In this document: one piece after another, positions 1 to 6,904 of the stretch | How the letters are laid out: every line of letters begins with the position of its first letter | How positions within the stretch are numbered: position 1 is the first letter of the stretch | Source: an uncultured Bacteroidota bacterium | GTDB taxonomy: Bacteria > Bacteroidota > Bacteroidia > UBA7662 | Assembly: GCA_903908015.1 (NCBI GenBank) | Contig: CAIVQI010000333.1 | Span: 1 to 10,980 of the forward strand | Direction of reading: 5' to 3' | Length of the DNA stretch: 10,980 nucleotides | The notes under the pieces: generated by a model | Database searches by the model: none | What the model saw: only the letters and a program-made list of their open reading frames with translations | Told to the model about the DNA's origin: nothing | Translations under genes and position numbers: made by a program

Positions 1-1
1 C

Positions 2-157
2 ATGGTGTTCACCATGGATGTACGTCATGTGAAAATTCCCAAAGCCATGACGGCCGATCTGCATCAATCCAATGCTGGCAGTAAGGCTAAAGCTGCAGAT
101 GCCAACCGCCCTGCCGTGGTTCGGGTGGAACTCAGTAACTACCGTTTTAGCCGTTGA
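2..157 (+). CDS. 3' end of an unrecognised protein-coding gene (partial)
   Basis: An open frame runs in from the left edge and ends at a TGA. The visible 51 codons begin MVFTMDVRHVKIP, pass through a short Ala/Ser/Lys-rich stretch and finish with an alternating hydrophobic/polar segment ending NYRFSR. That ending is compatible with a final beta strand, as in a periplasmic or outer-membrane protein, but this is only an impression. The frame contains ATGs near its left end, so it could also be a very short complete gene; continuation to the left is more likely. It is followed 60 bases later by a gene for a secreted protein on the same strand. I do not recognise the family. Confidence 0.4.
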   Translation: MVFTMDVRHVKIPKAMTADLHQSNAGSKAKAADANRPAVVRVELSNYRFSR

Positions 158-184
158 CCAACAGGCCGGAAATCAGTAATTTTA
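154..184 (+). promoter_or_regulatory. Candidate Bacteroidota-type promoter for the outer-membrane protein/S41 gene pair
   Basis: TTG at 154-156 and TAATTTTA at 177-184 are separated by 20 bases. The Bacteroidota consensus is TTG, about 19 bases, then TAnnTTTG, so this has one mismatch and one extra spacer base. The TTG overlaps the stop codon of the preceding partial gene, and the expected transcription start falls about 25 bases before the ATG at 218. The match is weak enough to arise by chance. Confidence 0.25.
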
Positions 185-217
185 ACATCGCAATGTCCGT
201 TCACCTACCATTTGACC

Positions 218-1177
218 ATGAAACCATGCCACATAAGTGCTCAGCTGGCAGCCTTTCTTCAGAATAGTGTAAGAAGTTCAATCGTCACCCTGTTCACGCT
301 ATGTTTGATGCGGGTTCCCGCCCAGGCACAATCGTTCGACATCAGCCTAAAAAAAACCGAATTACAGAAAAAGGGGGCCAACCATCACCTCATCGGGGGA
401 TGGGGGCTGGGTGTGGCAGCTTATCGGGAACGCATCACATCACCCAGAATCTACCGCGGCCTGCAGGCCGAATTGGGGGCTGCCTATGAGCGGCAGGGAC
501 AAAAATCCATCGCGAGCTACGACAGTTGGATGGGCATGGGCGGCTTCACCGATGAGGCCGAAGGTTGGAACGCCAACTTTTCAGGCGCTTTTTGGCTTCG
601 CTCGCACCTCGCATATATGTTCCGACTGCCCATGCCCGAGGGGCGGTGGAGCCTTCACGCAGGACCATCGGGCCAATTTTATTCGATGTTGCGCCTGCAA
701 CCAACCCATGGTAACGCCTCAGCCACCCACGATTTTTCGATGAATGGCGGACTCCGCGCACGCATCGAATATGCCCTGCCATCACGCAGCGGCGAAACCA
801 AACGGTGGTTTATCTTCCGGATCCGTGAATCACACCTCCGCTATATTCGCCTGGGTTGGGAGGTCGACCTGGGTCTGCTCGGACTTCAATCAAGGCCACC
901 ATACACCGGAGTTCCGAATGTTGGCGGCGCAAACGCGGTGGCTGGCGCGCTCAACGAATGGGTCGATCACCTCCGACTGGCTGGACTCGGACAGTTCACC
1001 TACCTCAATAACCAGCTCTATATACGCTACCCGCTGCGGAATGGTAACAGCCTGAGGGTCGGGCTCAACAGCATGGGCTATCGATGGAGCCTGCGCGATC
1101 AGCCCGTGGCCGTATGGATCCAAACCCTCAATATGGGGTATCAGTTTCGACTCGACAACCACAAAGATTTACGATGA
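218..1177 (+). CDS. Secreted, probable outer-membrane beta-barrel protein of unknown function
   Basis: The 319-residue product has an N-terminal export signal: a long polar/basic lead, a hydrophobic core (about residues 20-31, SSIVTLFTLCLM) and a likely cleavage site after PAQA near residue 37, leaving QSFD. The mature part is rich in Gly, Tyr, Trp and Arg, with alternating amphipathic stretches such as LGVAAYRERI, LAYMFRLP, LYIRYPL and LNMGYQF, as in outer-membrane barrels with periplasmic turns. It lacks a terminal aromatic residue: a nine-residue polar tail follows the last strand-like segment. The frame can also open at a TTG at 212; ATG at 218 was chosen as the ordinary codon. Its stop overlaps the start of the next gene (ATGA), so the two are probably translated together. 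No specific family was recognised; the barrel call is inferred from composition and pattern. Confidence 0.65.
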   Translation: MKPCHISAQLAAFLQNSVRSSIVTLFTLCLMRVPAQAQSFDISLKKTELQKKGANHHLIGGWGLGVAAYRERITSPRIYRGLQAELGAAYERQGQKSIASYDSWMGMGGFTDEAEGWNANFSGAFWLRSHLAYMFRLPMPEGRWSLHAGPSGQFYSMLRLQPTHGNASATHDFSMNGGLRARIEYALPSRSGETKRWFIFRIRESHLRYIRLGWEVDLGLLGLQSRPPYTGVPNVGGANAVAGALNEWVDHLRLAGLGQFTYLNNQLYIRYPLRNGNSLRVGLNSMGYRWSLRDQPVAVWIQTLNMGYQFRLDNHKDLR

Positions 1178-2232
1178 TTAGAACCCTGCGATACACTTTC
1201 CTCTTCCTTTTGCCCTTTTTCTTGGGTGGATGCGATAAATTGTGGGTTGGCGAGCAACCTGCCGAAGACCCGAGGGCAGTTTTTGAGGCCTTCTGGACCG
1301 AAATTGAGGAGAAATACAGCTACCTCGACTACAAAAACCTGAATTGGAATCAGGTCTACCAGACCTACAGCCCGATGATTCGGCCTGGAATGGACGATAC
1401 AGAGCTCTTTCGCGTACTCGAAGCCATGATGAACGAACTGAAGGATGGGCATGCCAACCTATTCACTCCATTCACCTACAGCACCTACCGACCTTTGTTT
1501 TTGTCGCGCCCCACCAACTTTGATGCCCGGTTAATTCTCGAGCGCTATTTGCTGCGCGACAGCCTGTCATTTTTTACCACAGGGCCCATCCAACACACCG
1601 TATTAGACACTTTAGGTAAGCGCATCGGCCTGATGACCTACCGCGATTTTACCCAAACGCCCTCCGAGGCACAATTGGATTTTGTGATGGACCGGATGAG
1701 ACCATGCGACGGCGTCATTTTGGACGTGAGGGGGAATGGGGGAGGGCTGCTCTCCAACGCGCGGTCGCTTGCGGGTAGGTTCACCGATGAAGGGCGCAAA
1801 AGCCATTACCACCGCATGAAAACTGGACGCGGTCCAGATCAATTCTCCCGCCTCGAAGCCGTTTTTACCGAACCAACGGGCGATGAAGAACATAGATTCA
1901 CTGGTCCTGTGGTGCTCTTGCAAAACAGGGGCTCTTATTCGGCTACCAGCTTTTTAGCCCTTCACATGCGTGCCCTGCCTCAGGTGCGCCTGATGGGCGA
2001 TACCACCGGGGGCGGATTGGGCATCCCGCATGGCGCAACCCTTCCCAATGGTTGGAATTACCGCTTTTCGGTAGGCCAGGCCTTGAGTGCGGAGCGCGAT
2101 AGCAGTGGGGCCTATTGGAATTGGGAAAATGGCGTTCCCCCGCATATTGCAGTCGACCTTGATCCGGTGCAAGCCACTCAAGGGTTCGATAGCATGATCG
2201 AACGCGCGATGATTGAATTATTGAATCCCTAG
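1174..2232 (+). CDS. S41-family (C-terminal processing/tricorn-like) serine peptidase, lipoprotein
   Basis: The 352-residue protein starts with a lipoprotein signal: basic MIRTLR, a hydrophobic run, then lipobox LGGC with Cys20 as the predicted lipidation site. An N-terminal helical segment of the kind seen in Bacteroidota S41 peptidases (FEAFWTEIEEKYSYLDY, residues 37-53) leads to LKDGHANL with His93, a likely catalytic His. The peptidase core has GKRIGLMTYRDF (148-159), the substrate-loop motif DVRGNGGG (184-191) and NRGSYSATSF (251-260), where Ser256 aligns with the S41 nucleophile. TGGGLGIPHG and LPNGWNYRFS (279-299) and ENGVPPHIAVDLDP (318-331) complete the usual C-terminal signature. 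No PDZ domain is evident; the stretch between the N-terminal part and the core is too short. The start at 1174 is chosen over an in-frame upstream ATG because it gives the lipoprotein signal directly and overlaps the previous stop. The likely role is proteolysis in the periplasm or at the cell surface; substrate unknown. Confidence 0.88.
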   Translation: MIRTLRYTFLFLLPFFLGGCDKLWVGEQPAEDPRAVFEAFWTEIEEKYSYLDYKNLNWNQVYQTYSPMIRPGMDDTELFRVLEAMMNELKDGHANLFTPFTYSTYRPLFLSRPTNFDARLILERYLLRDSLSFFTTGPIQHTVLDTLGKRIGLMTYRDFTQTPSEAQLDFVMDRMRPCDGVILDVRGNGGGLLSNARSLAGRFTDEGRKSHYHRMKTGRGPDQFSRLEAVFTEPTGDEEHRFTGPVVLLQNRGSYSATSFLALHMRALPQVRLMGDTTGGGLGIPHGATLPNGWNYRFSVGQALSAERDSSGAYWNWENGVPPHIAVDLDPVQATQGFDSMIERAMIELLNP

Positions 2233-2247
2233 ATACGGGTGTTTATG

Positions 2248-2268
2248 CCTTGGTCAAGGATTTTGTTG
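2248..2268 (+). terminator. Weak candidate terminator between convergent genes
   Basis: CCTT (2248-2251) and AAGG (2256-2259) can pair around a four-base loop and are followed by ATTTTGTT. The hairpin is short. It sits in the 44-base gap between the convergent S41 peptidase and malate synthase genes, where a terminator would be expected. Confidence 0.2.
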
Positions 2269-2276
2269 GAACGCAT

Positions 2277-3962
2277 TCAATCGATCAACGCATAAGCGGG
2301 CAGCGTCAAGAATTCCTCGAAATCCATGCTGGTCACCATTTGTTTGAATAAACGAATGGCCTGGGTAAGCTGTCGAAGTGCATCGGGCTTGTCGGCAAGT
2401 TCAAAGGGGAGCGAACGAATTTCTTCATGCAGCAGGGTGTCGAACAATTCGGGTGTGCACGTGCGTCCGTCATCCAAGACGACCCGATGCCGCAGCCATT
2501 GCCAAAGTTGCGCCCTAGAAATTTCAGCGGTGGCTGCATCTTCCATGAGGTTGTTGACCGTTACTGCTCCCTTCCCGGCAAGCCAGTGGGCCAGGTATAG
2601 CAGGCCTACACGGATGTTGTTGCGCATACCAAGTTCTGTGATGGGCCCGTGTTCAATGACCTGCAATAAGTCAACCGAAGCCGTGTCGTGTTCAAGCAAC
2701 TGAGGATGCCCTATGCCAAGCGGATCAGCAAACAGGTGACTTGCATCACTGCTGGCCGCCGCGGTAGTGCTCGTTTTCCGAGCATGATCAAGATTCGGAT
2801 TCGCTTCGCTTGGTGGGGAAGCTCGAGCGGTCATTGATTCTGCCGTGAAGACCGAATGGGCCACGGCCACCAAGGCTGGATGCGCCACCCAAGTGCCAAC
2901 AAAGCCCTGCTGCTGCTCACGCAGTTTGTCTGCCTTCACCTGGGCAAATGCATGCCTGTTCACCTCCTCGTGGCTGCTGGGCACAAATGCACTCATGCCT
3001 CCGATGGGTGCGGCACCGCGGCGTTGGCACACATCAACCAGGCGCTCAGCATAGGCGGTCATAAACGGCGCGGTCATGGTCACCCGCGCACGGTCCGGCA
3101 AGAGGAAATGCGGGTCATGCCGAAACTTTTTGATGATCGAGAAGAGGTAGTCCCACCGCCCTGCGTTCATGCCCACGATGTAGTGGCGCAACGCATACAA
3201 GATTTCCTCCATTTCGAAAGCTGCAGTGATGGTTTCAATCAATACGGTTACCTTCAAAATGCCTTCGGGCAGCCTGAGGTAGCGAACCATATAGTCGAGC
3301 ACGCTGGCCCAATAGGCGGCCTCTTGGTGGTTTTCGATTTTGGGCAGGTAGAGGTACGGCCCACTACCCTGGTCAATCAGCGTTTGCGCGTTAAGAAATA
3401 GATACAATCCGGTATCAAAGAGGGTGGCGCTCATGGGCTTGCCCTGTATGTTGATGTGCCGCTCATTCAGGTGCCAACCACGGGGACGAACCATCAGGGT
3501 GGCGGTCCGCTCATTGAGTACATACGCCTTTCCGCGCTCTTCATCCCGAAAATTTATCTGCCGCCTGACAGCCTGCCAGAGGTAATACTGACCCGCGCAA
3601 ATGTTCCCCCAGCTTGGTGAGCAGGCATCTTCAAAGTCTGCCATAAAAACTTGGGCTCCAGAATTCAACGCATTCACGATCATTTTGCGCTCGGGTGGCC
3701 CCGTAATTTCCACACGCCGGTCACGTAAATCCAGCGGAATATCTGTGACGCGCCAAGAACCCGATCGGATGTCTTGGGTTTCAGGGAGGGGAGTCGGCCT
3801 ATAACCAGCATCGAAGCGCTCCTGCAGTCTGCTTCGGTTGTTCAGTAATGCTTGCCGGCCAGCTTCCCCAAATTGATGCAGCGCTTCCAGGAACTGCCGA
3901 ATTTCTCTTTCCTGCAGCCATTGGTGCATGGCGTCTGTAGGTGTTATAGTCTCGTTGATCAT
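2277..3962 (-). CDS. aceB: Malate synthase A
   Basis: Malate synthase condenses glyoxylate and acetyl-CoA to malate, the second step of the glyoxylate shunt used for growth on acetate and fatty acids. The 561-residue product shows the A-isoform signatures in order: GSWRVTDIP (68-76), ADFEDACSPSWGN (108-120), MVRPRGWHL with the substrate-binding arginines (157-165), LPKIE (206-210), VLIETI with Glu243, MNAGRWDYLFS with Asp271 (Glu243 and Asp271 being probable Mg2+ ligands), GTWVAHPAL (356-364) and NLMEDAATAEISR (471-483), where Asp475 is the expected catalytic base. Length is slightly above the usual roughly 530 residues because of a low-complexity Ala/Ser/Thr-rich insert at about 374-410, just after GTWVAHPAL. 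The ATG at 3962 was chosen; the frame can extend upstream only to a TTG at 4013, which would run through the promoter. The gene is divergent from a ScfR/RamB-like regulator. No isocitrate lyase gene is in the window. Confidence 0.95.
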   Translation of the reverse strand: MINETITPTDAMHQWLQEREIRQFLEALHQFGEAGRQALLNNRSRLQERFDAGYRPTPLPETQDIRSGSWRVTDIPLDLRDRRVEITGPPERKMIVNALNSGAQVFMADFEDACSPSWGNICAGQYYLWQAVRRQINFRDEERGKAYVLNERTATLMVRPRGWHLNERHINIQGKPMSATLFDTGLYLFLNAQTLIDQGSGPYLYLPKIENHQEAAYWASVLDYMVRYLRLPEGILKVTVLIETITAAFEMEEILYALRHYIVGMNAGRWDYLFSIIKKFRHDPHFLLPDRARVTMTAPFMTAYAERLVDVCQRRGAAPIGGMSAFVPSSHEEVNRHAFAQVKADKLREQQQGFVGTWVAHPALVAVAHSVFTAESMTARASPPSEANPNLDHARKTSTTAAASSDASHLFADPLGIGHPQLLEHDTASVDLLQVIEHGPITELGMRNNIRVGLLYLAHWLAGKGAVTVNNLMEDAATAEISRAQLWQWLRHRVVLDDGRTCTPELFDTLLHEEIRSLPFELADKPDALRQLTQAIRLFKQMVTSMDFEEFLTLPAYALID

Positions 3963-3970
3963 GGAGCCAG

Positions 3971-4017
3971 TGTTTTGAATTAGCGAATATACACATTCAG
4001 CGAAAATTCGCAAAACA
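3971..4017. promoter_or_regulatory. Repeat cluster in the divergent spacer, candidate operator for the ScfR-like regulator
   Basis: Three repeat relations are packed into 47 bases. TGTTTTG (3971-3977) is inverted as CAAAACA (4011-4017). GCGAAT (3983-3988) is inverted as ATTCGC (4006-4011). AGCGAATAT (3982-3990) recurs directly as AGCGAAAAT (3999-4007), 17 bases on. Together they cover both elements of the predicted aceB promoter, which suits repression or ligand-dependent control by the adjacent divergent regulator. The TTCGCAAAAC stretch also resembles the TTTGCAAA-type core that I recall for corynebacterial RamB sites; this resemblance is loose. Binding is inferred, not shown. Confidence 0.4.
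3984..4013 (-). promoter_or_regulatory. Predicted promoter of malate synthase
   Basis: Read on the minus strand, TTG (4013-4011), a 19-base spacer and TATATTCG (3991-3984) match the Bacteroidota vegetative pattern TTG-N19-TAnnTTTG with one mismatch. Transcription would start near 3977, giving a leader of about 15 bases before the ATG at 3962. The position supports ATG 3962 as the start over the upstream TTG. The inverted and direct repeats at 3971-4017 lie directly on top of it. Confidence 0.5.
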
Positions 4018-4106
4018 GTGGTTGAGGTTGTCCATTTCTTTTTCCTGTATGGGTCGATTTTTTTTGCTTATTTCGTGAATGATTTCTGAGCGATACCCCA
4101 AGCAAC

Positions 4107-5696
4107 ATGGCCCTGCGTGAAGAGAACATTCGGCTTATTTTCGGGTTGAAAATGCGTCAACTCCGCATCGATGCGGGTTTATCGCTCTCCGACTTAGCCG
4201 ATCGCACTGGCATTTCGGTGTCTTATCTCAACGAAATCGAACGCGCACGCAAATACCCGAGGGGCGATAAAATTGCTGTATTGGCCGAAGCCTTGCGCAC
4301 CAACTACGACCAAATGGTGTCGCTCAAGCTCGACAAACGGTTAGAGCCGGTGGGTGAACTGCTCCGGGAGGAGTTTGTTCACGATTTGCCCCTTGATATG
4401 TTTGGTATGGAGATGGCCGACCTGCTCGGAATGATGGCCGGGGCCCCTTCAAAGCTCAGCGCCTTCGTGAGCACACTGATCGAAATCAGCAGAAACTACG
4501 GACTCGGATTCGAGGAGTTTTACTTTGCCGTTTTGCGCACCTACCAACAGATGCACGACAATTACTTCCCAGAATTGGAGATGGAGGCGAGTCGTTTTTT
4601 GTTGGAATATAAGTTGAAGGCCCCCCTAACGGAAGCCGATTTGGAAAAAGTACTCAGGAAACAATTCAATTATGACGTCCGATATACCTCTTTTCTGGAA
4701 GAGCCCGCATTGAAAGGGCTTCGGTCGCTCACCGTGCCTGGTCGCCGCCCGCGGCTGTTGCTCAATGAAGGTCTGGGCATCGACCAAAGAAGGTTCGCAC
4801 TGTGTCGGGAGCTTGGCTATGCCCACCTGAAGCCCGGACACCGATCCTACACGTCCTCTTGGGTGCGGGTAGAATCGTTCGATCATGTGCTCAACAATTT
4901 CAAGGCGTCCTACTTTGCTTCCGCCCTTTTGCTGCCGGGCGACATCATGCAAACTGAGTTTCATCAATTTGTTCAGATGAAATCATTCGACAGCACATTC
5001 CTCCCCGGAATGATGCAGCGCTTTGGGGTGTCTTCGGAAACTTTACTCCACAGGATGACATCGCTGCTTCCACATTATTTTGGGTTAAATGAGCTGTTTT
5101 TCCTGCGAATGGAGCGGAAAAATCATGAGCAGACCCTTTATAACCTCACTAAGGTGCTGCACCTCAACGGCGAGCATAGCCCAAACGCCCGCGCCCGGCA
5201 TGAGCATTATTGCCGACGCTGGGTTTCGGTCTCGGTGATGAATGAACGCAAAGAAAGCGGGAGCGACATCCTCTGCCGCGCCCAGCAGTCACACTACCAC
5301 GACAGCGACAACCAGTACTTGTTGCTTTCCATTGCCAATGCTCCTTCGGCTTGGCAGCCACGAGAAAGCAGCGTTGCCCTGGGCCTTAGGATGGGACCCC
5401 AACTCAAAAGGGTGGTACGATTTTGGAACGACACAGCCATACCGGTAAGGGTGGTTGGTCAAACCTGCGAGCGTTGTGGCCTCACGGATTGCTCAGAGCG
5501 TGCAGCGCCACCAGAGCAACTTGAATCAAACCGACAACTGGAAGCCATGAAACAAGCACTGATGCGATGGCCTGTTTCCGAGGAACCAACAGCAGCAGTT
5601 GGCAGGCCTAGTCCGGCTGTAAATAACAAAAGAAAAACAGAGGCCAGCCGGGCCGAATTGAAAAAGGCAAACAAAAAGAATCAAAACCATGAATAA
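4107..5696 (+). CDS. ScfR/RamB/PrpR-family transcriptional regulator (XRE HTH, degenerate IrrE/ImmA-like domain, Cys-cluster C-terminus)
   Basis: The 529-residue protein has an XRE-type helix-turn-helix at about residues 10-66 (LGLSLSDLADRTGIS-like core, then SYLNEIERARKYP). A central domain at about 205-290 looks like the IrrE/ImmA (DUF955) fold, but the metallopeptidase HExxH is replaced by CRELGYAHL (233-241), so protease activity is not expected; it is typically degenerate in this family too. The C-terminal part (about 350-470) matches the DUF2083-type sensor domain and ends in TCERCGLTDCSERAAPP, with Cys454, Cys457 and Cys462. In the related M. tuberculosis PrpR this region binds CoA and an Fe-S cluster, and RamB/ScfR/PrpR proteins control glyoxylate and propionate genes. 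A basic low-complexity tail follows (about 500-529). Divergence from aceB suggests it senses an acyl-CoA signal and controls aceB; this is inference. Its last eight bases overlap the next gene. Confidence 0.85.
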   Translation: MALREENIRLIFGLKMRQLRIDAGLSLSDLADRTGISVSYLNEIERARKYPRGDKIAVLAEALRTNYDQMVSLKLDKRLEPVGELLREEFVHDLPLDMFGMEMADLLGMMAGAPSKLSAFVSTLIEISRNYGLGFEEFYFAVLRTYQQMHDNYFPELEMEASRFLLEYKLKAPLTEADLEKVLRKQFNYDVRYTSFLEEPALKGLRSLTVPGRRPRLLLNEGLGIDQRRFALCRELGYAHLKPGHRSYTSSWVRVESFDHVLNNFKASYFASALLLPGDIMQTEFHQFVQMKSFDSTFLPGMMQRFGVSSETLLHRMTSLLPHYFGLNELFFLRMERKNHEQTLYNLTKVLHLNGEHSPNARARHEHYCRRWVSVSVMNERKESGSDILCRAQQSHYHDSDNQYLLLSIANAPSAWQPRESSVALGLRMGPQLKRVVRFWNDTAIPVRVVGQTCERCGLTDCSERAAPPEQLESNRQLEAMKQALMRWPVSEEPTAAVGRPSPAVNNKRKTEASRAELKKANKKNQNHE

Positions 5697-6264
5697 TAGG
5701 CCCGTCAAGCGATTAGGAATGCGCATCGTGAAGTCGTTTCTCAACGGACTCCTGCTGGTGGCACCTATCGCCGCAACGCTTTATGTTGTGGCATTTGTGT
5801 TCCGCACCCTCGACGGCTGGCTCGATTTGGGGATACCCGGACTCGGACTGCTGGCCACGGTGGCGGGCATTACGTTGATTGGTTTTTTGGGCTCCAACCT
5901 GCTTGTTGGTCCCCTGCTCGATCTCATCGAACGCATTCTCACCCGAGCCCCATTCATTAAATTAATCTACACCTCCATACGCGACCTGATGGAGGCTTTT
6001 GTGGGCGATAAGCGGAAGTTCAATCAACCTATTCTGGTGCATTTTATGGACGGTACTGCCAAACCCGGCTTCCTCACCCAACCCGATCTTGCCCTTTTGG
6101 GCAAACCCGGTTTGGTGGCTGTATATCTTCCGCATTCGTATAATTTTTCAGGTAATTTGTTTTTTGTTGACGCCAATCGGGTCGAGAAGATTGACGTAGA
6201 TTCTACCGCTTACATGAAGTTTATTGTGTCTGGGGGGGTCACTGATTTAAAAGAGGATGCATGA
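5689..6264 (+). CDS. DUF502-family integral membrane protein
   Basis: The 191-residue protein has a basic N-terminus, one hydrophobic segment at about 17-38 followed by RTLDGWLD, and a second at about 51-76 (GLGLLATVAGITLIGFLGSN). The soluble C-terminal half contains RAPFIKLIYTSIRDLMEAF (86-104), VHFMDGTAKPGFLT and VAVYLPHSYNFSGNLFFV, ending KFIVSGGV (177-184). This order and the closing SGG motif are characteristic of DUF502 proteins, whose biochemical role is not established to my knowledge. It begins inside the last codons of the regulator gene (8-base overlap) and its stop overlaps the acyltransferase start (ATGA), so the three are very likely one transcript. A membrane or envelope role beside a lipid acyltransferase is plausible but not shown. 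Confidence 0.85.
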   Translation: MNNRPVKRLGMRIVKSFLNGLLLVAPIAATLYVVAFVFRTLDGWLDLGIPGLGLLATVAGITLIGFLGSNLLVGPLLDLIERILTRAPFIKLIYTSIRDLMEAFVGDKRKFNQPILVHFMDGTAKPGFLTQPDLALLGKPGLVAVYLPHSYNFSGNLFFVDANRVEKIDVDSTAYMKFIVSGGVTDLKEDA

Positions 6265-6818
6265 AGAAATTACTGGCAGAATTCATTTTTTACCGCCTGA
6301 TGGGGTGGCGGATTGTGGGTCAGATTCCTTCTGATGTTCCTCAGGCCATTGTTGCGGTAGGCCCGCACACGAGCAGTTGGGATTTTTTAATTGGGGTTTT
6401 ATCGCGTAATGTTCTGAAGCAGGACATCAGTTTCATTGGCAAAAGCAGTTTGTTTCAGGGCCCTTTTGGTTGGATTTTTCGCTGGTTGGGCGGCTATCCG
6501 GTCGACCGCAGCCGCAGTCAGGGTATGGTCGATGCGGTAGTTCGGTTGTTCCAAACCCATCCCCGGTTTTATTTGTCGCTGTCGCCCGAGGGAACGCGCA
6601 AAAAGGCGGATCGACTGCGCAGTGGGTTCTACCACATGGCCGTGGGGGCCGGTGTGCCAATTATTATGGTGGGGATGGATTTCAAGGATAAGGAATTGCG
6701 TTTCGAGCCACCTTTTTATCCAACGGGACAGGTGGATGCCGATATGCGCATCATTCAGCAGTTTTTTTCAACCGTCACAGGGAAAATCCCCGAGTATGGC
6801 GTTGATCCACCCAAATAG
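6261..6818 (+). CDS. PlsC-type (1-acylglycerol-3-phosphate acyltransferase-like) acyltransferase
   Basis: The 185-residue protein carries the acyltransferase blocks in order: GPHTSSWD (34-41), giving the catalytic HX4D pair His36 and Asp41; FIGKSSLF (58-65); GGYPVDRSR (77-85); SPEGTRKKADRLRSGFY (108-124), containing the EGTR phosphate-binding motif; and VPIIMVGMDF (132-141). Members transfer fatty acyl groups from acyl-CoA or acyl-ACP to a lysolipid or other hydroxyl/amine acceptor at the inner membrane. This is a short variant without a strong N-terminal transmembrane helix, shorter than classical PlsC (about 240 residues), so the acceptor may not be lysophosphatidate. It is the last gene of the run beginning at 4107, starting with a 4-base overlap on DUF502. 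Acceptor specificity is unknown. Confidence 0.88.
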   Translation: MKKLLAEFIFYRLMGWRIVGQIPSDVPQAIVAVGPHTSSWDFLIGVLSRNVLKQDISFIGKSSLFQGPFGWIFRWLGGYPVDRSRSQGMVDAVVRLFQTHPRFYLSLSPEGTRKKADRLRSGFYHMAVGAGVPIIMVGMDFKDKELRFEPPFYPTGQVDADMRIIQQFFSTVTGKIPEYGVDPPK

Positions 6819-6856
6819 GTGATTGGACTTTCTGTTCTGCTGGGGAGGCCATCGGT

Positions 6857-6871
6857 ATGTGGCTTCCACAT
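6857..6871. terminator. Hairpin in the convergent gap, weak terminator candidate
   Basis: ATGTGG (6857-6862) and CCACAT (6866-6871) form a six-pair stem with a three-base CTT loop in the 86-base gap between the convergent acyltransferase and ATP-grasp genes. No good T-run follows on either strand, so a standard intrinsic terminator is not convincing. Nothing else was seen in the gap. Confidence 0.25.
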
Positions 6872-6904
6872 TTCATCACAGTCCGATGAAGTGGCAAGGG
6901 ATGC

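Noticed and set aside
2856..3401. A 181-codon plus-strand frame inside malate synthase
   Set aside because: It lies opposite a malate synthase with all family motifs in order, and shows no recognisable domain itself.
3963..4013. Longer malate synthase starting at the TTG at 4013
   Set aside because: This start coincides with the -33 element of the predicted promoter, and the added residues match no family N-terminus.
4785..4830. Possible active ImmA/IrrE zinc metallopeptidase in the regulator
   Set aside because: The motif reads CRELGYAHL, lacking both HExxH histidines, so catalysis is not supported.
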